The position numbers were made by a program, and so were the translations under genes. From Taibaiella sp. (GTDB lineage Bacteria; Bacteroidota; Bacteroidia; Chitinophagales; Chitinophagaceae), in the NCBI GenBank assembly GCA_013815385.1, contig JACDGL010000011.1, positions 62,001-126,000 on the forward strand: DNA of 64,000 nt, in the 5' to 3' direction. Position 1 is the first letter of the stretch; each line of letters starts with the position of its first letter. Of the stretch, positions 25,564-35,676 are shown piece by piece. Under the pieces are notes generated by a model, which saw only the letters and a program-made list of their open reading frames with translations, made no database searches and was not told the origin of the DNA.

Positions 25564-28551
25564 TTATTTTTTCTCCGGCAGCCTAAAGGATAAATTGATA
25601 ATTGTTCCTTTTGCCTCTGCCGAGTCTATGTAGAGCTTCCCATGTATGCGGGCGGCACGCACATTCATGTTATCAATACCATGACCTTTTTTTACTGTGC
25701 GTATATCAAAGCCTTTTCCATCATCGGTCAGTACCAGCTGCAGTACATCTCTCTTCTTCATTGTTACCTGTAGTGCTACATGCCTGGCAACGCCATGTTT
25801 CAGTATATTATTAAGCGCTTCTTTAAATATCATTATCAGGTTACGGCTTACATCCATGGGTAGCTTTGTTTCCTGCCATTTGTTTTCTATTCCTGTGAAT
25901 GCAAATTCAATATCTGTATCCTGAAATAGCTCCATACCAAAATCTCTTATCCTGTTCAGTATTTCATACAGGCTGTCGTTCGATGGCTTTAATGACCAGA
26001 GAATATCCCTCGTACCACTATAAAGTTGCCCGGTATTGTCTTGTATCTGGTCCAGTATACGGTCTATATCAGGGGTTTTGTTCTCTATCTTATTTTTCAG
26101 CACATTGGTCAGTACATTAATACGGGTAAGTTTATTGCCCACCTCATCATGAAAATCCTCGGCGGTACGCATACGTATCTTCGTTTGCTCTTCAGCGCGC
26201 AGGCGGCGCATCAGTTTTAAACGATTTTGTTTACGATGGTTGGCAATATATTGCATGGTAACACCAAGCAATATACACCCGCCAAGTATCAGCAGGCTGA
26301 ACCATCCTGTTTTCTGGAAAGGGGTTATAATTTCAAAGTTATAATGCAGTTCTTTTATTTTCTGGTCATCTGCCCCTGTCTCGCATTGCGCTATGAATGT
26401 ATACTTACCCGGTGGTAATGCCGAGAACGTTACAGAGTTGGTAGGCGACCATACTGACCATGGTGCCTCAAGACCTTCCATTCTGTACCTATAGCGCAGC
26501 TGTTCACCCCCGCTTAATGATATGGCTTCAAAGCTGAAAGAGATATTATTCTTCTGGTAGGGCAATCGCAAGCCATAGGGTACACCATACCAGCTATCTG
26601 TACTGTCGTAATAAGAAGTATCCCCAATATGCTCACCAAATAATTTTACGTCCTTCATCACGATGCTCACCGGTTGTTGGGATACGGTGCTTGTATGTGG
26701 CTGGTAATGAAGTGCTCCATTCGTAGTGCCAAACCATATGCTTCCATCTGCCATTTTATAGATAGCATTATGGTTGCTTTCCATACCGGTAATGCCATTT
26801 CCCTTACCATAAAATGTTACCTGTGGCTCGCCGTTGGCTCTGAGCTTTATTTTGTGGATGCCAAATCCGGTACCTGCCCATATATTACCTTCATTATCGG
26901 TAGTTATATTATAGATAAAATCCGACCGCAAACCATTATTCTTATTTATGACAAAAGCTTTTCCTGTGCTAAGGTTATAGCGTACTATACCATTATCTGC
27001 AGTACCCGCCCATAGCTCATTTCCAAGTCTGGTAAAGCATTCAGTTTCTCCGCTGTCGAGTACTGTTTTGGTTACGTAGTCCGATATTGCACCACCAGTC
27101 CATAGCTTTATACCCCTCGAGGTACTTATCAGTACGCTGTCTTCGCTAATGCTGATAAAAGAAGTAACGGCATAGTTGATAGCAATATGCTTAAAGGTAT
27201 CATGAACGTAAACGAGCGCACCATTAGCAAAGCCTACCCAAATTCTTTTATAGGGATCAGTATAAAGTGTAGTGACTGTATTAGAGGGGAAATGATGATC
27301 CGGGTAGCTGTATGATTTGAAAATGCTTCCATAGCTCCATAGCCCCATACCCCGCGTACCTATCCACACCTTACCATCTGGCGATACCGTAAGTGCAGTA
27401 ATGGTTGGCGTCTTAACAGGAAAGGCAAGTGGGAATATTTTACCTTCTTCAAAAGTGTATAGTCCCGCATCATACGTGCCCAGGAATATCTTGTTACTCC
27501 CCTTGGCCGCTATAGCCATCACCTGCGCACTGGGCAGGCCCATACTCTCATCCAGCACAGTAAATTGCGTACCCGAAAAACGAAATATCCCCTGCCCATC
27601 CGATGCCAGCCATATATTGCCTTCGGCATCATTCAGTACATCAAATATGGCGTTATCAGTAAGGCCATTGTGTTTGCTATAATATTGAATCCCATTGTTG
27701 AATATGCGCACGGCTCCACTGGTAGTACCGAGCCATAATCCACCGTTATTATCTTCACATATAGAATAGATCGCCGGCAGGTCAGTTGTTGCATGTCCGC
27801 CTACATACATCAGTTCCACCTTATTGCTGTCTATTCTGTATAGTCCCTTGCTAGTTCCTATCCACACTCTTTTGCTGCGGTCCTGGTACATGCGCACCAC
27901 GTAAGGAGGATAGTCGTTAACTGTATTGGTAATTGCAAGGCTGTCCCATTTTCCCTGGTTAGAGTAAGTATATATTTTCCCATTGCGGCAAGCAATCAGC
28001 AATTTGTTTGTATCCGATAAAATGGAAGAAATATAGGGATCTCCGGGTACGGTAAATGCTACCACTTTATTGTTTGTGATCCTGTATAGCTTTCCGGCAC
28101 CTCGGCACCATATATTGTTCTGCCTGTCTGCTTTTATTTCTTCCACTACATTACTTACACCACCTTCAGAAGCGTTCAGCACATAGTTTTTAAATGATTT
28201 GCCATTATAAGAGCATACCCCATTGGCACCACCTATCCATATAATGCCTTTCTGATCCTCGGTTATGTCGCGCACAGTATTATTGAGCATACCATTGCGT
28301 ACGGTATAGTTCACAAAGCTTTTCCCATCATAGCGAGATATACCACCCAATGTACCGATCCACAATTCTCCAAATCTATCCTGTAGTAGAGTAGCTACCT
28401 GCGATTGTATTAATCCCTGCTCTACATTCAGATTATAAAATGGATACCGTTGTGCAAATATGCTTTCATTATTGAGGCAGCACAGTATTATCAGGCATAC
28501 AATATATATATGCTGGCAGGCTTGCTTTATTTTTATCTGTCTGTATCGCAC
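25564..28551 (-). CDS. Two-component sensor kinase with double Reg_prop propeller and Y_Y_Y domain (HisKA_3)
   Basis: 995 residues, GTG start. After a signal or anchor segment (about 14-33) the periplasmic part consists of many Reg_prop beta-propeller repeats (pattern ...GKVWIGTRGMGLW...), probably two seven-bladed propellers to about 640, then a Y_Y_Y domain (about 670-745, with LRYRYRMEGLEAPW and LPPGKYTF). A membrane helix (about 755-775) leads to a HisKA_3 dimerisation domain with phospho-His801 (EDFHDEVGNKL) and an HATPase_c domain (EALNNILKH, DDGKGFD, GHGIDNM). The layout equals hybrid two-component sensors of Bacteroidota but without fused receiver and AraC parts; the NarL regulator downstream supplies these. 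The ligand is unknown. Confidence 0.93.
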   Translation of the reverse strand: MRYRQIKIKQACQHIYIVCLIILCCLNNESIFAQRYPFYNLNVEQGLIQSQVATLLQDRFGELWIGTLGGISRYDGKSFVNYTVRNGMLNNTVRDITEDQKGIIWIGGANGVCSYNGKSFKNYVLNASEGGVSNVVEEIKADRQNNIWCRGAGKLYRITNNKVVAFTVPGDPYISSILSDTNKLLIACRNGKIYTYSNQGKWDSLAITNTVNDYPPYVVRMYQDRSKRVWIGTSKGLYRIDSNKVELMYVGGHATTDLPAIYSICEDNNGGLWLGTTSGAVRIFNNGIQYYSKHNGLTDNAIFDVLNDAEGNIWLASDGQGIFRFSGTQFTVLDESMGLPSAQVMAIAAKGSNKIFLGTYDAGLYTFEEGKIFPLAFPVKTPTITALTVSPDGKVWIGTRGMGLWSYGSIFKSYSYPDHHFPSNTVTTLYTDPYKRIWVGFANGALVYVHDTFKHIAINYAVTSFISISEDSVLISTSRGIKLWTGGAISDYVTKTVLDSGETECFTRLGNELWAGTADNGIVRYNLSTGKAFVINKNNGLRSDFIYNITTDNEGNIWAGTGFGIHKIKLRANGEPQVTFYGKGNGITGMESNHNAIYKMADGSIWFGTTNGALHYQPHTSTVSQQPVSIVMKDVKLFGEHIGDTSYYDSTDSWYGVPYGLRLPYQKNNISFSFEAISLSGGEQLRYRYRMEGLEAPWSVWSPTNSVTFSALPPGKYTFIAQCETGADDQKIKELHYNFEIITPFQKTGWFSLLILGGCILLGVTMQYIANHRKQNRLKLMRRLRAEEQTKIRMRTAEDFHDEVGNKLTRINVLTNVLKNKIENKTPDIDRILDQIQDNTGQLYSGTRDILWSLKPSNDSLYEILNRIRDFGMELFQDTDIEFAFTGIENKWQETKLPMDVSRNLIMIFKEALNNILKHGVARHVALQVTMKKRDVLQLVLTDDGKGFDIRTVKKGHGIDNMNVRAARIHGKLYIDSAEAKGTIINLSFRLPEKK

Positions 28552-28675
28552 TAAGTGAAATTAATTGTTTATCGTAACATTCAGCTACTGGTCCTGTTTT
28601 TCTCACCCTATAAATACCCCGCCACTACATACTATTTCACCCTCGGCGGGTGAAAGGAAATTGTACCAACGCTAA

Positions 28676-28683
28676 TACATTTG
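28676..28683 (+). promoter_or_regulatory. -7 promoter box (TACATTTG) for the barrel gene
   Basis: Exact TAnnTTTG match 18 bases before the ATG at 28702. The last TTG of the box would be the start of the longest reading frame, which is rejected. Confidence 0.45.
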
Positions 28684-28701
28684 AATATCAATATTATTGG
28701 T

Positions 28702-31140
28702 ATGAAAATAGCTCTTTCGTTCTGTATTTTAGCGTCTACATTACTTTCCTATTGCACTTACGCTCAGACCACTGCAATTTCTGGTAGGGTTACGGATGAC
28801 AAGGGTAAGCCAGTATCAACGGCTAATATTATTCTCCTGGCGTCAGATAGTACTACATTCATAAAGGCAGACATTACAGATGAAAAAGGCAACTTCCATC
28901 TGGATATACCAAATGGAAAATACTTTATAGTCATCTCTGCCATTACCTACAAGTCTTTTGCTTCACGTGTGATAACTATCAATGGAATTAATTACTCCCT
29001 CCCGGAAGTTCATTTGTCATTTCCATCTGGTTCATTAAAAGAAGTATCAGTAGTTGGGCAAAAGTCGTTTATCGATGTCCACAGCGATAAAATCGTGGTG
29101 AACGTAGAGAACAGTATCATAAACGCTGGCACCACTGTTATGGATGTTTTATCACATTCCCCCGGTGTTACTATTGATCAGAACGATAATGTAAGCCTGA
29201 AAGGCAAACCGGGAGTAAATATAATGATCAACGGAAAGGTACAGCCGCTAGCAGGTGCCGACCTTGCTAATATCCTTAAGGGTATGCCATCTGGTTCAGT
29301 TGATAAAATAGAGATCATAAGTAACCCATCAGCACGATACGATGCGGCGGGTACTGCGGGCATCATAAATATTATCCTTAAAAAAGACCAGCGCATGGGT
29401 ATGAATGAAAGCCTAAACGCAGCATACGGACAGGGAGTATATCCTAAAACACATGCAGGGTGTAGTGTAAACTACCACAATCATAAATTCAACGCCTATC
29501 TGAATTATAATTATAGTTTTAAAGAGGGTTTTAATCACCTTACACTTATCCGCCATTTTTATAACAATGGCGTGTATGCGGGAGCTTTCCAGCAGAATCA
29601 TATCGGCCAATACCCTTCCTTCCGGAATCATCTGATCAATGCAGGTATTGATTACAATCTATCCGCTAACACATCAATAGGCATCGGCTTTAACGGCGGA
29701 TTGAATTCCTACGATTCACGGGGTGTTATTCGCTCCAACTCGCTTGATGCACAACAAGTCACCGATATAGATTCATTCTTTATCACCAACAATAGAACCT
29801 CCAATGCATTTAACAATTATGCGGTAAACATTAATATCAAACATTCATTCGACGGTACTGGCAAACAATTGACTGCAGATGCCGATTACGCCCGCTATTG
29901 GAATAAAAACAACGAGGATCTCATCACTTACTATTACATGCCTGATGGCAGCATAGGCCATCCGGCTGATGCACTAAGAGGAGATATTTCAGGCCTTACG
30001 CAGCTTATCTCCTATAAGGTTGATTTTTCTGATCCTCTAAAAAACAAAATGCACCTTGATGCTGGTATCAAAACTAGTTTCGTCACTGCAGATAACGCAC
30101 CTCTTTTTTATAATATTGCTTCCGGCACTGCTATATATGATAGCTCTAAAAGCAACCATTATGTATACAACGAAAATATAAATGCGGCTTACATCTCCTT
30201 CAGCAAAGAATTTACAAAGTGGAATTTTCAGGCGGGACTGCGTGCAGAACAGACAAACATTAAAGGAGACCAGAAAACCACAAGGCAGGTCAATGACACC
30301 GGCTACATACAATTGTTCCCAAATCTTTCTGTGCTGCGCCATATCAATAAAAGTAACGACCTCAGTATTTCATTCAGCAGGCGTATAGAACGCCCTGGTT
30401 ACGACCAGCTTAATCCATTTAAAATATACTCAGACCCTACTACCATTAAAGCAGGCTATCCTTATCTGTTGCCAGCTACCACTAATGCTGTGGAACTGTC
30501 GCATGTGTACAATGGTCGTTTCATTACAACCATTAGCTATAGTATCACTAACAATGTTATTACAGAAGTGCTATTACCGGCTCCAGGCAGGGTTACCATA
30601 CAAACCCAGCGCAATCTTGCTACAATGAAATATTACGGTATCAGCGGGGCATACACATTCCAGCCGGCAAAGTGGTGGAGCAATGTATCTAACATTAATG
30701 TTTATTATAGCCTGTACGAAGGCGATCTGGCGAATAGCAACTTGCGCAATGGCAAGCCTACTTTTGATTTAAACACTACAAATAATATTTCCCTCCCTGC
30801 TGGCATATCTGCCGAGATTAGTCTTTTCTACCAGGCGCCGCAGATATACGGTTATATGAACCTTAACGAACTATGGATGTTAAATGTCGGTATCCAGAAA
30901 AATATTTTTAATAAACGTGGGCTCATTCGCTTGAGCGCCACGGATATTTTTTGGCATGGTTACCCTTCAGCCACATCGTCCTATAGTAATTACAATGAAT
31001 CCTTTGTTGCTGTGCGCGACACTCGGCAGTTTACACTATCATTTGCTTACCGCTTTGGCAAAAATACAATTGCACCTGTTCACAGATTAAATGGTGGTGC
31101 AGAAGAAGAGAAAAAACGAATAGGCAACGGTAATGCCTGA
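28702..31140 (+). CDS. TonB-receptor-like outer membrane beta-barrel protein
   Basis: 812 residues from the ATG at 28702, with a signal peptide (cleaved after TYA, about residue 22). A carboxypeptidase-regulatory-like domain (about 24-105, ISGRVTDDKGKPV) is followed by a plug-like domain (VMDVLSHSPGVTIDQN, ISNPSARYDAAGTAGIINI) and a C-terminal barrel of the OMP_b-brl_3 kind ending in FTLSFAYRFGKN. The DxxSxxxxV-type plug start and absence of a clear TonB box put it with the CirA-like/OMP_b-brl_3 group, often of unknown cargo. It diverges from the two-component pair, sharing a 150-base region, which suggests that pair controls it. No SusD-like partner is present. Confidence 0.88.
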   Translation: MKIALSFCILASTLLSYCTYAQTTAISGRVTDDKGKPVSTANIILLASDSTTFIKADITDEKGNFHLDIPNGKYFIVISAITYKSFASRVITINGINYSLPEVHLSFPSGSLKEVSVVGQKSFIDVHSDKIVVNVENSIINAGTTVMDVLSHSPGVTIDQNDNVSLKGKPGVNIMINGKVQPLAGADLANILKGMPSGSVDKIEIISNPSARYDAAGTAGIINIILKKDQRMGMNESLNAAYGQGVYPKTHAGCSVNYHNHKFNAYLNYNYSFKEGFNHLTLIRHFYNNGVYAGAFQQNHIGQYPSFRNHLINAGIDYNLSANTSIGIGFNGGLNSYDSRGVIRSNSLDAQQVTDIDSFFITNNRTSNAFNNYAVNINIKHSFDGTGKQLTADADYARYWNKNNEDLITYYYMPDGSIGHPADALRGDISGLTQLISYKVDFSDPLKNKMHLDAGIKTSFVTADNAPLFYNIASGTAIYDSSKSNHYVYNENINAAYISFSKEFTKWNFQAGLRAEQTNIKGDQKTTRQVNDTGYIQLFPNLSVLRHINKSNDLSISFSRRIERPGYDQLNPFKIYSDPTTIKAGYPYLLPATTNAVELSHVYNGRFITTISYSITNNVITEVLLPAPGRVTIQTQRNLATMKYYGISGAYTFQPAKWWSNVSNINVYYSLYEGDLANSNLRNGKPTFDLNTTNNISLPAGISAEISLFYQAPQIYGYMNLNELWMLNVGIQKNIFNKRGLIRLSATDIFWHGYPSATSSYSNYNESFVAVRDTRQFTLSFAYRFGKNTIAPVHRLNGGAEEEKKRIGNGNA

Positions 31141-31183
31141 TTACATTGTAACCAAACACCCCTTTATGATATAAGCGCTCCTT

Positions 31184-31225
31184 AGCCCCCGCCGTATTCT
31201 GCAAACCAAATGAACCACGGGGGCT
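31184..31225. terminator. Possible terminator between the barrel gene and the SDR gene
   Basis: AGCCCCCG (31184-31191) pairs with CGGGGGCT (31218-31225) across a 26-base loop, with TTTA after the second arm. The loop is long, so this is a weak call between two converging genes. Confidence 0.4.
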
Positions 31226-31239
31226 TTAATAACACACTA

Positions 31240-32067
31240 TCAACGATCCGTCTTAGTTTTACTTAATGGTGAGCCCGATTCATTAAGGAAGTGTCTGTAT
31301 ACCAGCTTATCTGCAAGCGACGGCAGTATTTTATTTACCCATACAGCCAGTTTACCCTGTGTGGTCATCACAATGGTCCGCCTGCGTCGTACTATACCAT
31401 CCAGTATTATTTTAGCGCACCTTTCGGGGCTCATCAGTTTGTTTTCCTCAAGTGGGGTTTCCGATTGCTGGCTGCCATCAGCGCTTCGTGCCACATTGCG
31501 AATATTAGAAGCGGTAAATCCCGGGCTTACCCACATAACGTGGGTTCCCGTATGCAGCAATTCTGTCCGCAATGCTTCAAGGAAGCCCTGCATTGCGTAC
31601 TTTGATGCAGAGTATCCTGTACGGCCGGGCAATCCTCTGTTACCTGCTATTGACGATACACCTACTATTACGCCATTTCCTTTTCGGATGCACGGCAATG
31701 CGTAATGCGTGCAATACACAGTGCCCCAGAAATTGACATCCATCAATTCTTTTAACACTGACAAATCTGTATCTTCAAAAAGCGCACGCATGCTGATGCC
31801 GGCATTATTGATAAGCACATCAATTCGCCCCCATTGCAATATCGTATGATCAATAAAAGCCTTGCAATCCGCTTCCTTACTTACATCAGCCTGGAAAATT
31901 ATAAGACCTGTTTTAAGGCTATCCTTAAAGGCAGCTTCCAGTTTTTCACTATTCCGTGCACAGACCGCAACCTTAGCGCCCAGCAGCATAGCCTGTATGG
32001 CTAAAGCTTTTCCAATACCTGAAGAAGCACCGGTAATGACTATTACTTTATCCTTTAATAAAGACAT
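31240..32067 (-). CDS. Short-chain dehydrogenase/reductase
   Basis: 275 residues from the ATG at 32067. Rossmann fold with the cofactor motif TGASSGIG near the N-terminus (about 11-18), NNAG (NNAGIS) in the middle, and the catalytic Ser (VSSIAG) and YxxxK pair (YSASKYAM). The FASTA-level pattern fits DHRS7-like or generic SDR reductases; the substrate is unknown. The longer frame starts with TTG at 32076, which lies in a TACTTTTG promoter box, so the ATG is chosen and the transcript would be nearly leaderless. It diverges from purE. Confidence 0.9.
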   Translation of the reverse strand: MSLLKDKVIVITGASSGIGKALAIQAMLLGAKVAVCARNSEKLEAAFKDSLKTGLIIFQADVSKEADCKAFIDHTILQWGRIDVLINNAGISMRALFEDTDLSVLKELMDVNFWGTVYCTHYALPCIRKGNGVIVGVSSIAGNRGLPGRTGYSASKYAMQGFLEALRTELLHTGTHVMWVSPGFTASNIRNVARSADGSQQSETPLEENKLMSPERCAKIILDGIVRRRRTIVMTTQGKLAVWVNKILPSLADKLVYRHFLNESGSPLSKTKTDR

Positions 32068-32073
32068 GTATTG

Positions 32074-32081
32074 CAAAAGTA
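32074..32081 (-). promoter_or_regulatory. -7 promoter box (TACTTTTG, minus strand) for the SDR gene
   Basis: Exact TAnnTTTG match only 6 bases upstream of the ATG at 32067, which implies a very short 5' leader. Confidence 0.4.
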
Positions 32082-32199
32082 ATTAGTAAACAGGAGCCGC
32101 ACACATGCAAAAAAAGAAGATTTACACATTATGTGAATAGTTTTCCGTGCAGATGTACAAAAAGGGTTCTATTTTTAATTGGTACAAAGAATCTGAAAC

Positions 32200-32655
32200 A
32201 TGAAAGTAATGATAATTATGGGCTCGCAGACAGATGCGAAAGTAATGGAAGAGTGCAGCAATTGGCTCAACTGGTTTGGGATACAAAATGAAATGGTGGT
32301 AGCATCTGCCCACCGTAATCCTGACAAAGTTCGCGACCTGATGGTGAATGCAAAGGCCAATGGCTATGGCGCTGTAGTAGCCGCAGCAGGCATGGCGGCA
32401 GCATTGCCGGGTGTATGTGCCGCTTATACTTCGCTGCCTGTATTAGGAGTGCCGCTCGATGGTGGATTGCCCGGTGGTATCGATGCGCTGTACAGTATAG
32501 TACAGATGCCTGCTGGTTTGCCTGTTGGTACGCTGGCGGTAGGTAAGGCGGGCGCACGCAATGCTGCGGTACTTGCCGCGCGTATCTTTGCGCTCAGTGA
32601 TGAAGGCATTGCAGCAAAGGTGGAAGAATTTAAGAAAAACGAATATCGTATTTGA
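32200..32655 (+). CDS. purE: 5-(carboxyamino)imidazole ribonucleotide mutase
   Basis: 151 residues, class I PurE. It turns N5-CAIR into CAIR in purine synthesis. The motifs are IMGSQTDAKVM near the N-terminus (in place of the common MGSxSD), SAHRNPDKV with the catalytic His, AAAGMAAALPG, and PLDGGLPGGIDALYSIVQMPAG. Length is slightly below the usual 160-170. purK, normally its partner, is not adjacent in this window. ATG start. Confidence 0.95.
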   Translation: MKVMIIMGSQTDAKVMEECSNWLNWFGIQNEMVVASAHRNPDKVRDLMVNAKANGYGAVVAAAGMAAALPGVCAAYTSLPVLGVPLDGGLPGGIDALYSIVQMPAGLPVGTLAVGKAGARNAAVLAARIFALSDEGIAAKVEEFKKNEYRI

Positions 32656-32739
32656 CGATAAATTAACACACTGGCACAGGTATTGCAATAGTAATTAGTG
32701 TAGATTTATTTATAACCATTCTCAAAATCAGGAACTACT

Positions 32740-33735
32740 TTGACAGAAGCAATCATCAACCTGGAGACAGTAAACCCAATAGAATTTTTCGGGGTAAATA
32801 ATAACAAATTTGATCTTTTAAAACGTCGCTTCCCACTACTCAAAATATTATCGCGTGGCTCACAAATCAAGATATCAGGGCAACCGGATGAAGTTGGGAA
32901 CGCACAGACCAAAATAGAGCAGGTAGTAAAATATCTGGAACGTAACGGGCATTTATCAGAAAATTATTTTTCACGGATATTAGGCGAAGAGGATAGTAGT
33001 GAACCAAATGCCGCAGAGGAAATAAATAACGACATACTGGTATTTGGCCCTAACGGGAAGGTGATAAAGGCCAAGACGCAGAATCAGAAGCTGATGGTCA
33101 GCGTATCTGAAAAAAGCGATATCATCTTTGCAATAGGCCCTGCCGGTACCGGTAAAACCTATACAGCCGTTGCACTTGCTGTACGGGCCTTGAAAAATAA
33201 AGCAGTACGAAAAATAATCCTTACGCGCCCGGCGGTAGAAGCAGGAGAAAGCCTCGGTTTCTTACCAGGTGACCTCAAGGAAAAAATTGATCCGTATCTG
33301 CGCCCTTTGTATGATGCCCTGGATGATATGATACCTTCCGATAAGCTCAGCTATTATATGACCAATCGCATCATTGAGATAGCACCTTTGGCTTATATGC
33401 GTGGCCGTACGCTCGATAATGCATTCATCATACTGGATGAAGCGCAGAATGCTACAGATTTACAGATGAAGATGTTCCTGACACGTATAGGAGCTTCTGC
33501 AAAAGCTATAATTACCGGCGATCGTACACAGATCGATCTGCCTAAGAACCAAAAATCAGGTCTTTCTAAAGCAGCTAAAATATTGCGCAATATAGAAGGT
33601 ATTGCTCATGTGGAACTCGACGAAACTGACGTTGTGCGCCACCGCCTGGTGAAAATGATAATTCGCGCTTACGATAACGAACAGGAAAAAGAAGAACAGA
33701 ATATAGAAGCATTCAACAAACTAAAAAAGGAGTGA
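32740..33735 (+). CDS. PhoH family ATPase
   Basis: 331 residues, TTG start at 32740. No in-frame ATG is available: a TAA lies in frame at 32713, and the next Met is more than 100 codons in, while the residues after TTG (TEAIINLE, IEFFGVNN) are those of the family start. The C-terminal PhoH domain has Walker A GPAGTGKT (133-140), ILTRPAVEAGE, the FLPGDLKEKI segment and Walker B ILDEAQN. An N-terminal KH-like part covers 1-100. PhoH-like proteins are linked to RNA metabolism and ribosome maturation, but the exact role is unsettled. It ends in a terminator whose stem includes its own TGA stop. Confidence 0.92.
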   Translation: MTEAIINLETVNPIEFFGVNNNKFDLLKRRFPLLKILSRGSQIKISGQPDEVGNAQTKIEQVVKYLERNGHLSENYFSRILGEEDSSEPNAAEEINNDILVFGPNGKVIKAKTQNQKLMVSVSEKSDIIFAIGPAGTGKTYTAVALAVRALKNKAVRKIILTRPAVEAGESLGFLPGDLKEKIDPYLRPLYDALDDMIPSDKLSYYMTNRIIEIAPLAYMRGRTLDNAFIILDEAQNATDLQMKMFLTRIGASAKAIITGDRTQIDLPKNQKSGLSKAAKILRNIEGIAHVELDETDVVRHRLVKMIIRAYDNEQEKEEQNIEAFNKLKKE

Positions 33736-33754
33736 TAAATCACTCCTTTTTTTT
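33723..33754. terminator. Bidirectional terminator between phoH-like gene and glyA
   Basis: Stem GGAGTGAT/ATCACTCC with a two-base loop, flanked by an A6 run on the left and a T8 run on the right. The phoH-like stop codon is inside the left arm. Serves both converging genes. Confidence 0.85.
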
Positions 33755-33771
33755 ATCTCTATCTTTTCACA

Positions 33772-35055
33772 TTATTGTTTCCATTCAGGATACAGCGGAT
33801 ACGCCTTCATAAACTCGTTCACTTCATTGCGTACAGTTGTTATAGTGCTTTCATTTTCTGCATCCATAAGTACACGGTCTATCCAGGTAGCTACCTGCAC
33901 CATGTGCTCTTCCTTCAACCCCCGCGTAGTAATTGCCGGTACGCCTACCCTGATACCGGATGTAACGAACGGCGATTTATCATCATAAGGTACCATGTTC
34001 TTATTAATGGTAATATCGGCTCTTACTAATGTATTCTCTGCCTTCTTGCCGCTTATATTCTTGTTGCGCAGGTCTATCAGTAACAGGTGGTTATCTGTAC
34101 CACCCGAGACTATATTATAACCCTTTTCAGAAAAAGCCGTTGCCAGTGCCTGTGCATTGTTTACTACCTGTTGGGTATATACCCCAAATTCATCCTGTAA
34201 TATCTCAAAGAAAGAAATACCCTTTGCAGCTATCACATGCTCCAGTGGCCCTCCCTGTGTACCCGGGAATACCGCCAGGTCTATAAGCTGGCTCAGCATG
34301 CGTATCTCCCCCTTAGGCCCCTTAATTCCCCATGGGTTCTCAAAATCATTCTTCATCAGTATGATACCCCCACGCGGGCCGCGCAATGTTTTGTGCGTAG
34401 TGCTGGTAACAAAATGGCAATGGTCAAATGGGCTTTTCAGGTGTCCTTTGGCTATCAGCCCCGCCGGATGTGCAATATCAGCCATTACCAGCGCGCCAAC
34501 CTTATCAGCTATAGCACGTATGCGCTCATAATCCCAGTCACGGCTGTACGCCGATGCACCACAGATAAGCAGTTTCGGCTTATGCTCCAGCGCTTGCTGC
34601 TCCATCATATCATAATCTACCAGTCCGGTGTCTTTCGATACGCCATAGAAAACAGGGTTATATAATTTCCCTGAGAAGTTGACCGGTGAGCCATGTGTAA
34701 GGTGCCCGCCCATGCTTAGGTCCAGTCCCAGTATAGTATCCCCCGGCTTCAGTATCGCCAGCATCAAGGCTGCATTGGCCTGTGCCCCGCTGTGCGGCTG
34801 CACATTGGCATACTGTACACCAAATACTTCCTTTACACGGTCTATAGCCAGTTGTTCACTTTTATCTACCACCTCGCACCCACCGTAATACCTGCGTCCG
34901 GGATATCCTTCTGCGTACTTATTGGTCATCACATTACCCATCGCCTGCATCACCTGCATGCTGGTAAAGTTTTCTGAGGCTATAAGCTCCAGCCCACGGC
35001 GCTGGCGTTCCAGCTCTTCGTGGATGAGGTCAAACATGGCAGTATCACGTAGCAT
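33772..35055 (-). CDS. glyA: Serine hydroxymethyltransferase
   Basis: 427 residues, PLP-dependent. It interconverts serine and glycine while charging tetrahydrofolate with a one-carbon unit. Key pieces are LIASENF near residue 25-30, [31 protein letters not shown] and the PLP Lys222 in [14 protein letters not shown]. Length is normal for the bacterial enzyme. ATG start (MLRDT), with a second Met at position 7. Monocistronic as far as seen. Confidence 0.97.
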   Translation of the reverse strand: MLRDTAMFDLIHEELERQRRGLELIASENFTSMQVMQAMGNVMTNKYAEGYPGRRYYGGCEVVDKSEQLAIDRVKEVFGVQYANVQPHSGAQANAALMLAILKPGDTILGLDLSMGGHLTHGSPVNFSGKLYNPVFYGVSKDTGLVDYDMMEQQALEHKPKLLICGASAYSRDWDYERIRAIADKVGALVMADIAHPAGLIAKGHLKSPFDHCHFVTSTTHKTLRGPRGGIILMKNDFENPWGIKGPKGEIRMLSQLIDLAVFPGTQGGPLEHVIAAKGISFFEILQDEFGVYTQQVVNNAQALATAFSEKGYNIVSGGTDNHLLLIDLRNKNISGKKAENTLVRADITINKNMVPYDDKSPFVTSGIRVGVPAITTRGLKEEHMVQVATWIDRVLMDAENESTITTVRNEVNEFMKAYPLYPEWKQ

Positions 35056-35136
35056 ATATAAAAATTACGGAAGCAAAGATAGGAGCCAAAAAGGAAAAAG
35101 CATTAAAGAATAGCATTCACCCAAATAAAGGCTAGG

Positions 35137-35676
35137 CTATCTGAAAGATTTATATAACCCGCGGGTTATACTATTAAAGTTATTATTCACTATCTCTCCC
35201 AGCTTTATACCCGCCGTAGTACAGTGCTTGCAAATATCCAGGTCTTTATAGTACCCTTGTTTTTGCAGCTGGTATCCGTCTTTTGTATTTATATACTGGT
35301 AGTATTTTACGTTGCATAGGGTTGTTTCTACTGTATGCTCTTTTACCACAAATCGCACATCCCCATGCAATACATCACATTTGCTATTTCTGTCACCCAC
35401 GTATAGCCACACTGTATGGGCAAATACAGTATCGCCGTTTATTTTATAAAAGCCATGTTCAGCAGTATCTATACCGTTTAATCCGCTCGGCTTGCCATAA
35501 CTGAAGGTGTACGTAAATAGTTGCCTGTTATTTTGCACAAATTCTTTGGTACGTTGCAATAGTTGGGCACTATCACCCTTCAGCGTATAGGTCTTGGCAT
35601 AGGTTACATAAGTACTATCTGGTTTAGCGCCTGCAACCATGGGCAACAACCATCCTATCCATAACAGCCATCTCAT
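35137..35676 (-). CDS. Secreted protein of unknown function
   Basis: 179 residues; not recognised with confidence. It has a signal peptide (about 1-17, cleaved near VAGA), then a mixed alpha/beta part. A segment of the form TKEFVQNNRQLFTYTF followed by an INGDTVFAHTVWLYV strand pair and VRFVVKEHTVETTLCNVKYY recalls the DUF4468 (TBP-like) secreted domain of Bacteroidota, but this is a visual impression only. Two Cys-containing motifs (SKCDV and DICKHC) could form a disulfide. It stands alone between glyA and a T9SS cargo gene, and its locus is flanked by two copies of a 14-base sequence (35110-35123 and 35859-35872). Confidence 0.65.
   Translation of the reverse strand: MRWLLWIGWLLPMVAGAKPDSTYVTYAKTYTLKGDSAQLLQRTKEFVQNNRQLFTYTFSYGKPSGLNGIDTAEHGFYKINGDTVFAHTVWLYVGDRNSKCDVLHGDVRFVVKEHTVETTLCNVKYYQYINTKDGYQLQKQGYYKDLDICKHCTTAGIKLGEIVNNNFNSITRGLYKSFR

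Noticed and set aside
32740-32742. TTG start of the PhoH-like gene as a promoter artefact
   Set aside because: The motif there is TACTTTG, one base short of the box; the residues after TTG match the family start, and an in-frame stop upstream leaves no ATG option.
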